From assembly GCF_024198255.1 (NCBI RefSeq), contig NZ_JAJVKW010000004.1:558001-622000 (forward strand): a DNA stretch of 64,000 nucleotides, read 5' to 3'. Positions 44,616 to 54,991 of the stretch are shown here, piece by piece (the first letter of the stretch is position 1; each line of letters starts with the position of its first letter). Below the pieces are notes generated by a model. That model saw only the letters and a list, made by a program, of their open reading frames with translations, was not told the DNA's origin and ran no database searches. The DNA is from Myxococcus guangdongensis (GTDB lineage: Bacteria > Myxococcota > Myxococcia > Myxococcales > Myxococcaceae). Both the position numbers and the translations under genes were made by a program.

Positions 44616-47417
44616 ATGGGACAAGAGGGACAGGGACGTATCCTCGCGGAGCGACTCGCCGCGCTTTCGCCCGAGCGCAGGGCGTTGCTGGAGCTGGCGC
44701 TGAAGAGGACTCCGGCACCTCGTGTGTCGGGTCCTCGTCCTGGCCTGGACGTGTTGCTCCAGGAGGGGACGGAGGACTTCGCGACGTTGGCGCCGTTCCC
44801 GGAGGTCGCCGCGTCGTTCTCCTGGGTGCTCGCGGCGCGGGGGCCGCGGACGGATGAGCAGGCCCGGCTCCTGGAGGACGCGCACCGCGAGCTGCGCGGG
44901 GCGCTGTTCAGGGCGGTGGACCTCACCGCGTGTGAGCGAGTCCTCGGCTTCGGGGGCGGTGACGGCCGCGAGTGGGTGTCGCTGGCCCGAAGGCCTGGGA
45001 CGTTCCGAATCATCGGCCATGCGTCCTCACCCCGGGACGTGGAGGCGGCCCGCGAGCGCGTGCGCACCCATGCGCTGGAGGACCGTCTCCAGGTCATGAC
45101 GGGTGGGCTGGACTCCGATGCCCTGGAGGCGGGCTTCGATGTCGCCTTCGGACTGGAGGCCCTCGGCCCTCCGGAGGAGCGGGGCGCTCTCTTCACCGCC
45201 TTGGGAAAGAAGGTCCGGGAGGGTGGGCGACTGGTCCTCGGGGACGTGTTCCTGAAGTCGGGGCTCGCACCGCCGCACGTCGAGCGACTGTCGCTGCCGC
45301 TCATCGAGGAGCTGGGGACCTGGCTCACGACGAATGGCTTCCTCGTCGTGGACTGCGTGGACGCGGCCCGCGAGATGGGGAACTTCCTCCACGAGCCCGC
45401 GATGGACGCGCGCCTGTCGCAGCTCGGCTGGGGGGGCGAGGACGCGCGTGCGCAGGTGGCGCGGGCGTACGAGGTGATGGGGGGGCTGCTCCGCGGAGGC
45501 GCGGCGGCCTATCTGCTGCTGACCGCCGAGAAGCGCGGTGGGCTGGAGCCTCGACAACTGGAGGCGCTGAACCGCGAGCGACTGACGCAGGCGACTCCGT
45601 ACGCCGAGCTTCCGCACGCGTGGCTGTATGCGCCCAGGTGGCGGCCCGTCGCGAGTCCTTCGCGTGTGCATGAGTCCACCTCGTCGCCCGGGCACTGTCT
45701 GGTCTTCGCCGACAAGGGCGGGCTGGGCGAGGCGCTCTCGCGGCGCGTGGGCGAGGCGGGAGGACGCTGCACCTTCGTCCACCGGGGCGAGGTGTTCCGA
45801 CAGCGTGAGGACGGCGGTTACGAGGTGCCCACGCGGAACCCGGAGTCGTTCCTCCGGTTGATGGAGTCGCTGTCCGCCGCGGAGCTCGTGCCTTCCCACG
45901 TCGTCTATCTATGGAGCCTCGATGTGCCTGAGCCGGAGGGCCTGTCGGTCGCCCAGCTCCAGGACGAGACGCTCGATGCGTGCGGTGGCCTGCTGTATCT
46001 CGCCCAGGCCCTGCTCACGGCGGGCGCGAGCCATCCGGCCTCGCCTTCACTCTGGATGGCCACGCGGGGCGCTCAGCGCGCCGATGACACGGGGGGGCTC
46101 CCGGGCCTGTTGGGGGCTCCGCTCTGGGGACTGGGGAAGGCCATCGCCTATGAGCACCCGGAGCTCGACTGCCGCCGGGTGGACCTGGATCCTCAGCGCG
46201 ACCTCGAGGACGGTGCGCAGGCGCTGTGGACGGAGCTGCGCTCTCGCGACGAAGAGGACCAGGTCCTGTTGCGCGAGGGACGTCGTCACGTGCTGCGGTT
46301 GTCCCGGCATCGGCAGTGGGACTGGGAAGGCGCGGGACGCCTCCAGTTCAAGGCGGACGCCACCTACCTGGTGACAGGAGGGCTGGGCGGACTGGGCCTC
46401 CAGGTGGCGCGGTGGATGGTGGAGCGGGGCGCACGCAACCTGGTGCTCCTGGGGCGCAAGCGGGCCAGTGACGTGTCCGCCGAGGAGGTGAAGGAGATGC
46501 GCGCCCGGGGCGCGGCCATCATCTCGCTCGCGGGTGTGTCGGTGGACTCGGACCTCGACTTCGTGATGGCGGGCATCTCGAAGCGGATGCCGCCGCTGCG
46601 GGGCATCATCCACGCGGCGACGGAGGTGGACGACGGCATCCTCGTGCACCAGACGCGCGAGCGCCTGGGCCGGGTGTTCGCGGCGAAGGTCTCCGGCGCC
46701 TGGAATCTGCACCGGTGGCTCGCGGGCACACCGTTGGATTTCTTCTTCTCGCTGTCCTCCTCCACGTCGTTGATGGGCGCCTCGGGGCAGGGCAACCACC
46801 TGGCGGCGACGGCCTTCCTGGACGGGCTCGCCGAGTACCGCCGCTCCCAGGGACTGCCCGGGCAGAGCTCGAGCTGGGGCGCCTGGACGCAGCCTGGTGA
46901 CGAGACGCAGGCGGCGCTGGACGCGCGCATGCGCAAGCGAGGCGTGGGCCTGGTGCCGACGCAGCAGGCGTTCGCCATCCTGGAGCAGGTGTTCGGCCCG
47001 ATGCCGGCGGTGGTCGGGGTGATGCCCATCCATTGGCCCACCTTCCTCGGCGGCCTTCCCGGTGACGGCCCTCCGCCGTTGTTCGCGGACTTCGGCGGGG
47101 AGGCGGGCGCGGGCCACGCGGGCGCAGAGCTGAGGCGCGAGCTGCTGCGTCGCGTGCGCCAGGGTTCCGCGGAGGACGGGCGGAGCGCGGTGCTCGAGTG
47201 GTTCCGCGCGCGCGTGGCGAAGGTGTTGGAGCTGGGCGCCACCCAGCTCCCGGAGCCCGAGCAGTCCCTGCACGAGCTCGGGCTCGACTCCCTGATGGGC
47301 GTGGAGCTCAAGAAGCTGCTGCACGCGGAGCTGCAGGTGGAGTTCCCCCTCCAGGAGTTGTTGGGGGGCAAGAGCATCGGCGAGCTGTCGGGTTCTCTCT
47401 ACGAAGCCCTGCGTTGA
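44616..47417 (+). CDS. Type I PKS fragment: C-methyltransferase - KR - ACP (no KS or AT)
   Basis: The 933-residue protein starts with a docking-like helix (LAERLAALSPERRALLELAL). Residues about 60-330 form a SAM-dependent methyltransferase with motif I degenerate to VLGFGGGDGRE near 108-118. A KR with GGLGGLG near 589-595 follows, but His728 sits at the catalytic Tyr position in GQGNHLAAT. The ACP has Ser892 in GLDS. Without KS and AT it cannot extend a chain alone. The docking helix suits the C-terminus of the KS-AT protein at 54992-57826 (LEQLTDEQVQALL), so the two may form one split methylating module. The ATG at 44616 follows GAGGAGG; earlier in-frame starts lack a ribosome site. If MT and KR are inactive it may act only as an ACP. 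Confidence 0.87.
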   Translation: MGQEGQGRILAERLAALSPERRALLELALKRTPAPRVSGPRPGLDVLLQEGTEDFATLAPFPEVAASFSWVLAARGPRTDEQARLLEDAHRELRGALFRAVDLTACERVLGFGGGDGREWVSLARRPGTFRIIGHASSPRDVEAARERVRTHALEDRLQVMTGGLDSDALEAGFDVAFGLEALGPPEERGALFTALGKKVREGGRLVLGDVFLKSGLAPPHVERLSLPLIEELGTWLTTNGFLVVDCVDAAREMGNFLHEPAMDARLSQLGWGGEDARAQVARAYEVMGGLLRGGAAAYLLLTAEKRGGLEPRQLEALNRERLTQATPYAELPHAWLYAPRWRPVASPSRVHESTSSPGHCLVFADKGGLGEALSRRVGEAGGRCTFVHRGEVFRQREDGGYEVPTRNPESFLRLMESLSAAELVPSHVVYLWSLDVPEPEGLSVAQLQDETLDACGGLLYLAQALLTAGASHPASPSLWMATRGAQRADDTGGLPGLLGAPLWGLGKAIAYEHPELDCRRVDLDPQRDLEDGAQALWTELRSRDEEDQVLLREGRRHVLRLSRHRQWDWEGAGRLQFKADATYLVTGGLGGLGLQVARWMVERGARNLVLLGRKRASDVSAEEVKEMRARGAAIISLAGVSVDSDLDFVMAGISKRMPPLRGIIHAATEVDDGILVHQTRERLGRVFAAKVSGAWNLHRWLAGTPLDFFFSLSSSTSLMGASGQGNHLAATAFLDGLAEYRRSQGLPGQSSSWGAWTQPGDETQAALDARMRKRGVGLVPTQQAFAILEQVFGPMPAVVGVMPIHWPTFLGGLPGDGPPPLFADFGGEAGAGHAGAELRRELLRRVRQGSAEDGRSAVLEWFRARVAKVLELGATQLPEPEQSLHELGLDSLMGVELKKLLHAELQVEFPLQELLGGKSIGELSGSLYEALR

Positions 47418-47437
47418 GATTCGCAAAGGAGTGGAAC

Positions 47438-49462
47438 GTGTCTGGTGATTCCGTTCAGGTCCGCTTCGTCGTCGCTCCCTTCCTCCCCGAACACCAGCCC
47501 GCGCTGGGCGTGAGCACGCTGATAGGGGTGCTCGGGAGGAGCGGCATCCAGGCGGATGTCCGCTACCTCAACGTCCAGTTCATGCGACAGATTGGGTGGG
47601 AGCTCTACTACTACCTCTCCTACGCCACGCCCCCGGAGATCCTCGCGGGGGAGATGGCCTTCCTCCCGGCCTCGCCGGACTTGTTGTTGGGGGAGATGGT
47701 CTTCGCTCCGGCGCTGTGGGGAGACGCGGCCTCGAACTGGGAGGAGTACGCGGACCGCCTGACCCCGCTGCTGGAGGTGAAGCAGCACACGGAGGGCGCC
47801 ACCTCGGGAGGCGCGCGGCGTGAGCAGGCGTTGCATTGGGGACGCGCCCGCGAGCTCATTCGCGCCCTGCGTGAGGACAGCCCTCGTATCGTCAGGCAGT
47901 GGGCGCAGGACATCCTCGCGGACAAGCCGCGTGTCATCGGCTTCACCTCGACGTTCCAGCAGAGCGTCGCCTCGCTCGCGTTGGCGAAGGAGCTGCGCCG
48001 GCTGCTCCCGCGCGAGGAGCTGACGCTCATCATGGGGGGCGCCAACTGCGAGGCCGACATGGGCAAGGCGCTCTCGGACAACTTCCCCTTCATGGACCAC
48101 GTGGTCTCGGGGGAGGGCGAGGGCGTCATCGTCGACCTGGTCAAGGGCGTGCTGGATCGTCGGAGCGGACGCCCGCAGCCTCGCTACGTGGCCGCGCCGC
48201 CATTCGAAGCCATGGACACGCTGCCGATGCCGGACTTCGACCACTACTTCGACGCCATCAAGGACATGCCGATGGCCAAGCGCGCCAACCTGACGGCGGA
48301 GTCGTCGCGGGGCTGCTGGTGGGGAGCCAAGTCGCACTGCACCTTCTGCGGCCTCAACGGCTCCGGCATGGCGTACCGGAGCAAGGACCCGGGGCGCTTC
48401 GTCCAGGAGCTGCGCACGCTGGCGGGGCGCTACGGCTTCAACTTCTTCATGATGGCCGACAACATCCTGGACCTGAAATACATCAAGTCGGTGTTCCCCG
48501 CGCTCATCGAGCAGGGGGATGAAATCACCATGTTCTATGAGACGAAGAGCAACCTCCGGAAGGATCAGCTCGAGCTCATGGTCGCCGGTGGTGTCACCGA
48601 GTTGCAGCCGGGCATCGAGAGCCTCAGCACGCCCATCCTCGAGCTGATGGACAAGGGCACCACGCGCCTGCAGAACATCCAGCTCATCAAGTGGTGCGAG
48701 GAGTTCGACATCAACGTGAACTGGAACATCCTCTTCGGCTTCCCGGGCGAGGCACCCGAGGAGTACGCGGAGATGGCCCGGCTGATGCCCTCGCTGGTCC
48801 ATCTGCCGCCGCCTGGGGGATGCGGGCGCATCCGCATGGACCGGTTCGCGCCGTATTGGAAGACGCCGGAGAAGTACAACCTCAAGAACGTCCGCCAGAA
48901 GTGGGCGTATGACTATGTCTACGCCGCGCTGCCCGCTGAGGAGCGCCGGCGCATCGCCTACTACTTCGACTACGACCTCGAGGGCGACATCGACCCGACG
49001 GTCTATCTCCAGGACACGCTGAAGCGGACCGAGGAGTGGCGCGACGGGTACAGCCGCGGTGTGACGCTCGAGCTGAAGACGCGCGATGGCGTGTCCCATG
49101 TGCTGGACACGCGGGGCGGGACATCACTGGAGACGGCGGTGACGGTGGACGGTGTCCGGCTGTTGAAGGCGATGGACTCCATCCAGAGTGCTCGCGTCGG
49201 GCTCGAGAAGGTGAACGAGTCGCGAGAGGGAGGCCCGATGTCCGCGGCGGACTTCGACGCGATGCTCGCGCGGTTCCTGGAGTGGGGTTGGGTCATCCGC
49301 GAGGGCGCGAAGCACCTGAGCCTCGTGCTCGACCGCACGGAGCGCCAGCGCATCATCGACCTGAAGATGGCCGCGCAGCTGGGCACCATCGACTGGGCCC
49401 GTCTGGGGGCCAGGCCCGCCGTGAGCCCTGGCCCCGCGCAGCTCGTCGCCTCTTCGACCTAG
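47438..49462 (+). CDS. B12-binding radical SAM enzyme, RiPP-maturation C-methyltransferase-like family
   Basis: The 674-residue protein has an N-terminal cobalamin-binding-like Rossmann region (about 1-260, with VIGFTSTFQQS and MGGANCEA) and a radical SAM domain. The [4Fe-4S] cysteines are C293, C301 and C304, spaced CX7CX2C within RGCWWGAKSHCTFCGLNG. That spacing and the WWG signature are typical of the radical SAM family annotated as RiPP maturation radical SAM protein 1. The start is GTG at 47438 with AAAGGAG seven bases upstream; the frame is open further up but that part overlaps the PKS gene. It sits inside the operon between two PKS genes, with no precursor peptide visible. It may C-methylate or otherwise modify the polyketide or an amino-acid unit at an unactivated carbon. 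Confidence 0.85.
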   Translation: MSGDSVQVRFVVAPFLPEHQPALGVSTLIGVLGRSGIQADVRYLNVQFMRQIGWELYYYLSYATPPEILAGEMAFLPASPDLLLGEMVFAPALWGDAASNWEEYADRLTPLLEVKQHTEGATSGGARREQALHWGRARELIRALREDSPRIVRQWAQDILADKPRVIGFTSTFQQSVASLALAKELRRLLPREELTLIMGGANCEADMGKALSDNFPFMDHVVSGEGEGVIVDLVKGVLDRRSGRPQPRYVAAPPFEAMDTLPMPDFDHYFDAIKDMPMAKRANLTAESSRGCWWGAKSHCTFCGLNGSGMAYRSKDPGRFVQELRTLAGRYGFNFFMMADNILDLKYIKSVFPALIEQGDEITMFYETKSNLRKDQLELMVAGGVTELQPGIESLSTPILELMDKGTTRLQNIQLIKWCEEFDINVNWNILFGFPGEAPEEYAEMARLMPSLVHLPPPGGCGRIRMDRFAPYWKTPEKYNLKNVRQKWAYDYVYAALPAEERRRIAYYFDYDLEGDIDPTVYLQDTLKRTEEWRDGYSRGVTLELKTRDGVSHVLDTRGGTSLETAVTVDGVRLLKAMDSIQSARVGLEKVNESREGGPMSAADFDAMLARFLEWGWVIREGAKHLSLVLDRTERQRIIDLKMAAQLGTIDWARLGARPAVSPGPAQLVASST

Positions 49463-49471
49463 GCCCACGCG

Positions 49472-52400
49472 ATGCCCGACGACTCGACGTCCTCCGCCAC
49501 GGAGGAGCTGACGCCCCTGCAGCGGGCGGCCCTGGCCATCAAGACCCTCCGGGCGAAGGTGGAGGGACTGGAGCATGCGCGCTCGGAGCCCATCGCCATC
49601 ATCGGAATGGGGTGCCGTTTCCCTGGAGGCGCGGACACTCCGGAGCGGTATTGGGAGCTGCTGCGCGCGGGCGTCGACGCGGTGGGGCCGGTGCCCGCGG
49701 ACCGCTGGGACGCGGGGGCCTACTACGCCGAGGACCCCGACGCCGCGTGGAAGATGGTCGTGCGCGAGGGAGGCTTCCTCTCGCAGCCCATCGCCGCGTT
49801 CGACTGCGAGTTCTTCGGGCTGTCGCCCCGTGAGGCGAGCTACGTCGACCCCCAGCAGCGCTTGATGTTGGAGGTCGCGTGGGAGTCGCTGGAGGACGCG
49901 GGGATTGTCCCGGGCTCGTTGGCCGGGAGCGACACGGGTGTATACGTCGGCTTCCTCAGCAGCGACTACGGGCGCGTTCCGTTCAACGCGCTGCCGACGC
50001 GGGACCTCCCCTACATGGGGACGGGGAACGAGCTGAGCTTCTCGGCGGGACGCGTCTCGTATGTGTTGGGACTGCAGGGCCCGTCCATGGTTGTCGCGAC
50101 GGCGTGCTCCTCGGCGCTCGTGTCGGTCCACCTCGCGTGCCAGGCCTTGCGTCAGGCGGAGTGCTCGCTGGCGCTCGCGGGCGGCGTGAATCTCATCCTC
50201 CATCCGGACAACAACATCGTCCTGTCGAAGATGCGAGCGCTGGCGCCGGATGGTCGCTCGAAGACCTTCGATGCGTCCGCCAACGGGTACGGGCGAGGCG
50301 AGGGGTGCGGCGTCCTGGTGCTCAAGCGGCTCTCGGATGCGCTGCGGGACAAGGACCGCATCCACGCCGTCGTGCGGGGCTCGGCGGTGAATCATGACGG
50401 GCCCAGTGGTGGACTGACGGTGCCCCACGGACCCGCGCAGGAGAAGCTGCTGCGCAGGGCGCTGAGGTCCGCGAGCCTCGCTCCCTCCGACGTGCGCTAC
50501 GTGGAGGCGCATGGGACGGGGACGCCGCTGGGAGACCCCATCGAGTTGCGGGCCCTGGACGCGGTGCTCGGCGAGGGGCGAGGCGCCGAGGCGCCGCTCC
50601 TGGTCGGCTCGGTGAAGACGAACCTGGGCCACCTGGAGTCGGCTGCAGGTGCCGCGGGCCTCATCAAGGTCGCGCTGTCGCTGCGCCATGGCGAGATTCC
50701 TCCTCACCTGCACCTGCGCAACCCCAACCCGGCCATCGACTGGGAGCAACTGCGGATTCGTGTGCCCACGCGGATGACGCCGTGGCCCGCGGGGCCTCGG
50801 GTCGCGGGTATCAGCGGGTTCGGGCTCAGTGGGGTCAACGCGCATGTCCTCGTTGGAGAGGCACCGCCCGAGCCTCCCAGGGCCCCGGAGGAGTTCCCGA
50901 GGCCCGTCCACCTCCTGGCGCTGTCTGCCCGGAGTCCGGACGCGCTGGCGGCGCTCGCGCAGCGTTACGAGGAAGCACTGGGTGGCGCCGAGCTGGCGGC
51001 CCAGCCCGTGGAGGACGTCTGCTTCACGGCGAACACGGGGCGCACGCATTTCCAGCACCGCCTCGCCGTCCTCGGGGACTCGCATGAGGGCCTGCGCGAG
51101 CAGCTCCGGACGTTCGGCGAGCGACGTGACGTGCAGCGCGTCCAAGGCGCGCCGCGCATCGCGTTCCTGTTCACGGGCCAGGGCTCGCAGTGGCTCGGGA
51201 TGGGCGAGGAGTTCTTCCGGACCGAGCCGCTCTTCCGTCAGACGCTGCAGCGCTGCGACGAGGTGCTGGCACCGTTGTTGGGTCAGTCACTCCTCGGGCT
51301 GCTGTACCCGTCCGAGCGAGACGAGTCCGCCCGCGCGCGACTGGACGCGACGGGCTTCACGCAGCCGGCGTTGTTCGCGCTGGAGTACGCGCTGGCGCGG
51401 GTGTGGATGGCGTGGGGCATCGTCCCGGACTTCGTGATGGGACACTCGGTGGGCGAGCTGGTGGCCGCGTGCGTGGCCGGCGTCTTCACGTTGGATGAAG
51501 GGCTCCAGCTCATCGCCGCGCGCGCCCGGCTGATGCAGTCGCTGCCTTCAGGGGGCGCGATGGCCACCGTGTCCGCGGACCCATTGATGGTGGAGGCGCT
51601 GCTGCCCCGGTATGCGGGACAGGTCTCCATCGCGGCGCTCAACGGACCGCGCAGCGTCGTCATCTCGGGCCGCGAGGGCGCGGTGCGAGACTGCCTCGGC
51701 GAGTTGGACAAGCACGGCAAGCGTGGCTCGCTCTTGCGCGTGTCCCACGCCTTCCATTCGGCGCTGATGGACCCCATCCTCGATGCGTTCGCGCGCGAGG
51801 TGGCCAAGGTCCACCTCCAGCCACCGGGTATCCCGCTCATCTCCAACGTGAGCGGTGAGGAGGCCAGTGGCGAGCTGCTGGAGCCCCGGTACTGGGTGGA
51901 GCAACTCCGTGGGCCCGTGCGGTTCGCGAGGAGCGTGGAGACGCTGAGCCGGGCAGGTGTTCAGGCCTTCGTGGAAGTAGGCCCCAAGCCGACGCTCACG
52001 GCGATGGGGCAGGCATGTGTCTCCGGAGAGGGGACGCTCTGGTTGTCGAGCCTCCGTCCGGAGCGCTCGGACTGGCGGCAGATGCTGGAGGGGCTCGCTT
52101 CGCTCTACGCGGCGGGCGCGACGGTGGACTGGCACGGACTGGATGCAGGCCGGGAGCGACGCAAGGTCTCGCTGCCGGGATACCCCTTTCAACGCAAGAG
52201 GCACTGGATGGAGCTGGCCGGAACGGGGTGGGATCGTCAGGGCGTGCGAGCCCGAAGCACCGCGGGCGTGCACCCGCTGCTGGGGAGCAGACAGGACTCG
52301 CCGGCGAGGACGCGACAGTTCGAATCGTCGCTGGGGTCGTCCACGCCCGCGTTCCTCCGAGACCACGCCGTGTACGGGCAGCTCGTCGTGCCAGGAGCGG

Positions 52401-54970
52401 CGTACGTGGAGATGGGGCTCGCCGCTGGCCTGTCGCTGTTCGGTGCGACGGGAGGCGTCGTCGACGAGCTCGGGTTCTCCCAGGCCCTCTTCCTCCCCGA
52501 CGAAGGGGAGCGCCGCGTGCAGTTGCTCTACACGCCGGAGGGAGACCGCGCGGGGAGGTTCGAGATCTTCAGCCAGGAATCGACAGGCGGTGACGCCGAG
52601 CCGTCATGGACGCTTCATGCCCACGGCAAGCTCCGCGCGGCGACGCGAGAGTCGGGAGGACGTGTCGACCTCCAGGCGTTGCGGGCGGCGCTCGACACCG
52701 AAGTGGCCGTGGGTGGCTACTACGAGAAGCTGGGCAAGGCGGGCCTCGCCTATGGCCCCAGCTTCCGCGCGATTCGAGGGCTGTGGCGCGGTGGGAGCGA
52801 GGTGCTGGGGCAGCTCGCTCTGTCTGGCGCGGCCGTGGTGGATGTGGAGCGCTACGTCCTCGCGCCCGCGCTCCTGGATGCCTGCTTCCAGATGGTGGGG
52901 GCCGTCCTGGAGGAAGAGGGGGATGCCGCCTATCTGCCTGTCGAAGTCGGAAGCGTCCAGGTGCGGATGGCGGGAGTCCGTGAGGTCTGGGCGCACGCGC
53001 GGATGTCGCGCGACGAGGACTCGAAGGCGCCTGGCTACACGTGTGACCTGGAGCTGTTCACCGCGGACGGCGAGCCCGTGGCCGTGGTGGAGCGACTGCG
53101 TCTACAGCGCGTCGGTCGCGACGGATTCCTGGGGGTGAGGAGCAAACGCTTGCAGAGCTGGCTCTATGAGCTGGAGTGGCGAGACGCTCCGTTGGTGGAG
53201 TCGACCCCATCGGCAGCGCAGGAGGTCGTGCCCTTCGGCCTCATCCTCGAGGATGGGGCGGGGGTAGGGCGCCGCCTCGCGGAGTGTCTCCAGGGACGTG
53301 GCTGGCGTGTGGAGACCGTTACGAGAGAGCGGGCCTTCGACCGCGAGCGCGCCGAGGCGCTCCTCGCGATGCGTGAAGGCACGGCGCCGGTGCACATCGT
53401 CGACCTCTGGAGTCTGGATGTCGCGGAGCCCGATGTTCCCGGGGCGGCCCTGGCGCATGGCGCGCGAGCGTTGGAGCTGGCACAGGCCCTCGTGCGTTCC
53501 CCAAAGGGGGCGACGTCGCTGTGGCTGGTGACGCGCGGTGCACAGGCCGCTGTCGAAGGAGAGCCACTCTCGGGCCCGACGGGCTCGGTCCTGTGGGGGC
53601 TCGGCAAGGCGATTGTCCGCGAGCATCCGGAGCTCCAGTGCCGTCGAGTGGACCTGGACACGAGTGCTCCTGAGCACGAAGTGGAGCAATTGCGAGACGA
53701 ACTGCTCGGAGGGGGCGATGAGGAGGTGGCCCTTCGAGGTCGAAGTCGCCGCGTTCCGCGACTGGTGCGCAGCCGTCGACTGAAGTTGTCGAGCGGGGAG
53801 CCCGCAGTCACGCTGCGTCCAGATGCGAGTTACCTCGTCACAGGTGGGCTCGGTGGACTGGGGCTCGCCGTGGCGGAGCGACTGGTGGAGCGTGGGGCGC
53901 GACATCTCGTCTTGATGGGGCGCAGGGCTCCGGACGTGGAAGCACGCGCGCGACTGGCGGTGCTGACGGAGCAGGGCGTGGAGGTCCGGACGCTCGCCTG
54001 TGACGTGTCCGTGGCTTCTGACCTCGAGCGAGCCATCGAGGGAATTCAGCCGCCCATCCGAGGCGTGGTGCATGCCGCGGGTGTCATCGACGACGGGCTG
54101 TTGATGCAGATGACGCCCGCGCGGTTCGCGAGTGTGTTCGCCGCCAAGGTCTCTGGCGGATGGAATCTGCACCGTGTGTTCCAAGGGGCGTCGATCGACT
54201 TCTTCGTCCTCTTCTCCTCGGCGGCCTCGATGATTGGCTCCGCCGGTCAGTCGAGTTACGTGGCCGCCAATGCGTTCCTGGACGCGCTGGCGCACCTGCG
54301 TCGGGCCGAGGGGCTGCCCGGCCTGAGCCTCGACTGGGGTGCCTGGTCCGAGGTGGGCGCCGCCGCGGAGCAGTCACTCCAGCGGCGCATGGAGCAGCAG
54401 GGCTTCGGCGTGATTCCTCCAGCGGATGGGCTGCGCATCTTCGAGCAGGCGCTGGGCCTGGGAGGCCAGCTCGGCATCCTGCCAGTGGACTGGGCCGTGC
54501 TCGGAAGGCGGGGCCGTTCCGTGTTGTACGAGGACTTCGTCGCGCAGCCGAGCGCGGCTGCAGGCGAAGACCTGCGAGCGAAGCTGGAGCGCCTGCCGCC
54601 CACCGAGCGCCGCGGCGAGCTGCGCGCGCACGTGGGGGGCCTGGTGAACGGTGTGTTGGGGCGGCCGCTGACGGAGTCGTTGGACCCGGGTCAGGGCTTC
54701 TTCGACTTGGGCATGGACTCGCTGATGTCCGTGGAGCTGCGCAACGTCCTCCAGCGAAGCCTGGGTGTCTCGTTGCCCGCGACGGTCGCCTTCGACAATC
54801 CCACGGTGAACGCGCTCGTGGACCATCTCGCGAGAGAGGTGCTGGGGCTGCAGGAGCAGGTGGCGCCCACGAGGCAGCTCGTCGAGGACGCGGACCTGGA
54901 GGCGCTCTTGTCCGACGTGGATGACCTGGCCGATGGGGACGTCCAGGACCTGCTGCGCCGCCGCCGCTGA
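49472..54970 (+). CDS. Type I PKS module: KS - AT - DH - KR - ACP
   Basis: The 1832-residue protein is a further complete dehydrating module. It has a docking coiled region (ELTPLQRAALAIKTLRAKV), KS (C212 in ATACSSA, EAHGTGT, KTNLGH), AT (Ser659 in GHSVG and HAFH, malonyl type), DH (H965 in HAVYGQLVVP, D1136), KR (Tyr1596 in GQSSYVAAN, IDD fingerprint) and ACP (Ser1750 in GMDS). No enoylreductase is present. It starts 9 bp after the radical SAM stop with a weak ribosome site. The acidic tail followed by LADGDVQDLLRRRR probably docks to the next protein. It should form one more conjugated double bond or act iteratively. Confidence 0.94.
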   Translation: MPDDSTSSATEELTPLQRAALAIKTLRAKVEGLEHARSEPIAIIGMGCRFPGGADTPERYWELLRAGVDAVGPVPADRWDAGAYYAEDPDAAWKMVVREGGFLSQPIAAFDCEFFGLSPREASYVDPQQRLMLEVAWESLEDAGIVPGSLAGSDTGVYVGFLSSDYGRVPFNALPTRDLPYMGTGNELSFSAGRVSYVLGLQGPSMVVATACSSALVSVHLACQALRQAECSLALAGGVNLILHPDNNIVLSKMRALAPDGRSKTFDASANGYGRGEGCGVLVLKRLSDALRDKDRIHAVVRGSAVNHDGPSGGLTVPHGPAQEKLLRRALRSASLAPSDVRYVEAHGTGTPLGDPIELRALDAVLGEGRGAEAPLLVGSVKTNLGHLESAAGAAGLIKVALSLRHGEIPPHLHLRNPNPAIDWEQLRIRVPTRMTPWPAGPRVAGISGFGLSGVNAHVLVGEAPPEPPRAPEEFPRPVHLLALSARSPDALAALAQRYEEALGGAELAAQPVEDVCFTANTGRTHFQHRLAVLGDSHEGLREQLRTFGERRDVQRVQGAPRIAFLFTGQGSQWLGMGEEFFRTEPLFRQTLQRCDEVLAPLLGQSLLGLLYPSERDESARARLDATGFTQPALFALEYALARVWMAWGIVPDFVMGHSVGELVAACVAGVFTLDEGLQLIAARARLMQSLPSGGAMATVSADPLMVEALLPRYAGQVSIAALNGPRSVVISGREGAVRDCLGELDKHGKRGSLLRVSHAFHSALMDPILDAFAREVAKVHLQPPGIPLISNVSGEEASGELLEPRYWVEQLRGPVRFARSVETLSRAGVQAFVEVGPKPTLTAMGQACVSGEGTLWLSSLRPERSDWRQMLEGLASLYAAGATVDWHGLDAGRERRKVSLPGYPFQRKRHWMELAGTGWDRQGVRARSTAGVHPLLGSRQDSPARTRQFESSLGSSTPAFLRDHAVYGQLVVPGAAYVEMGLAAGLSLFGATGGVVDELGFSQALFLPDEGERRVQLLYTPEGDRAGRFEIFSQESTGGDAEPSWTLHAHGKLRAATRESGGRVDLQALRAALDTEVAVGGYYEKLGKAGLAYGPSFRAIRGLWRGGSEVLGQLALSGAAVVDVERYVLAPALLDACFQMVGAVLEEEGDAAYLPVEVGSVQVRMAGVREVWAHARMSRDEDSKAPGYTCDLELFTADGEPVAVVERLRLQRVGRDGFLGVRSKRLQSWLYELEWRDAPLVESTPSAAQEVVPFGLILEDGAGVGRRLAECLQGRGWRVETVTRERAFDRERAEALLAMREGTAPVHIVDLWSLDVAEPDVPGAALAHGARALELAQALVRSPKGATSLWLVTRGAQAAVEGEPLSGPTGSVLWGLGKAIVREHPELQCRRVDLDTSAPEHEVEQLRDELLGGGDEEVALRGRSRRVPRLVRSRRLKLSSGEPAVTLRPDASYLVTGGLGGLGLAVAERLVERGARHLVLMGRRAPDVEARARLAVLTEQGVEVRTLACDVSVASDLERAIEGIQPPIRGVVHAAGVIDDGLLMQMTPARFASVFAAKVSGGWNLHRVFQGASIDFFVLFSSAASMIGSAGQSSYVAANAFLDALAHLRRAEGLPGLSLDWGAWSEVGAAAEQSLQRRMEQQGFGVIPPADGLRIFEQALGLGGQLGILPVDWAVLGRRGRSVLYEDFVAQPSAAAGEDLRAKLERLPPTERRGELRAHVGGLVNGVLGRPLTESLDPGQGFFDLGMDSLMSVELRNVLQRSLGVSLPATVAFDNPTVNALVDHLAREVLGLQEQVAPTRQLVEDADLEALLSDVDDLADGDVQDLLRRRR

Positions 54971-54991
54971 GTCGAGCTCCGTGAGGACATC

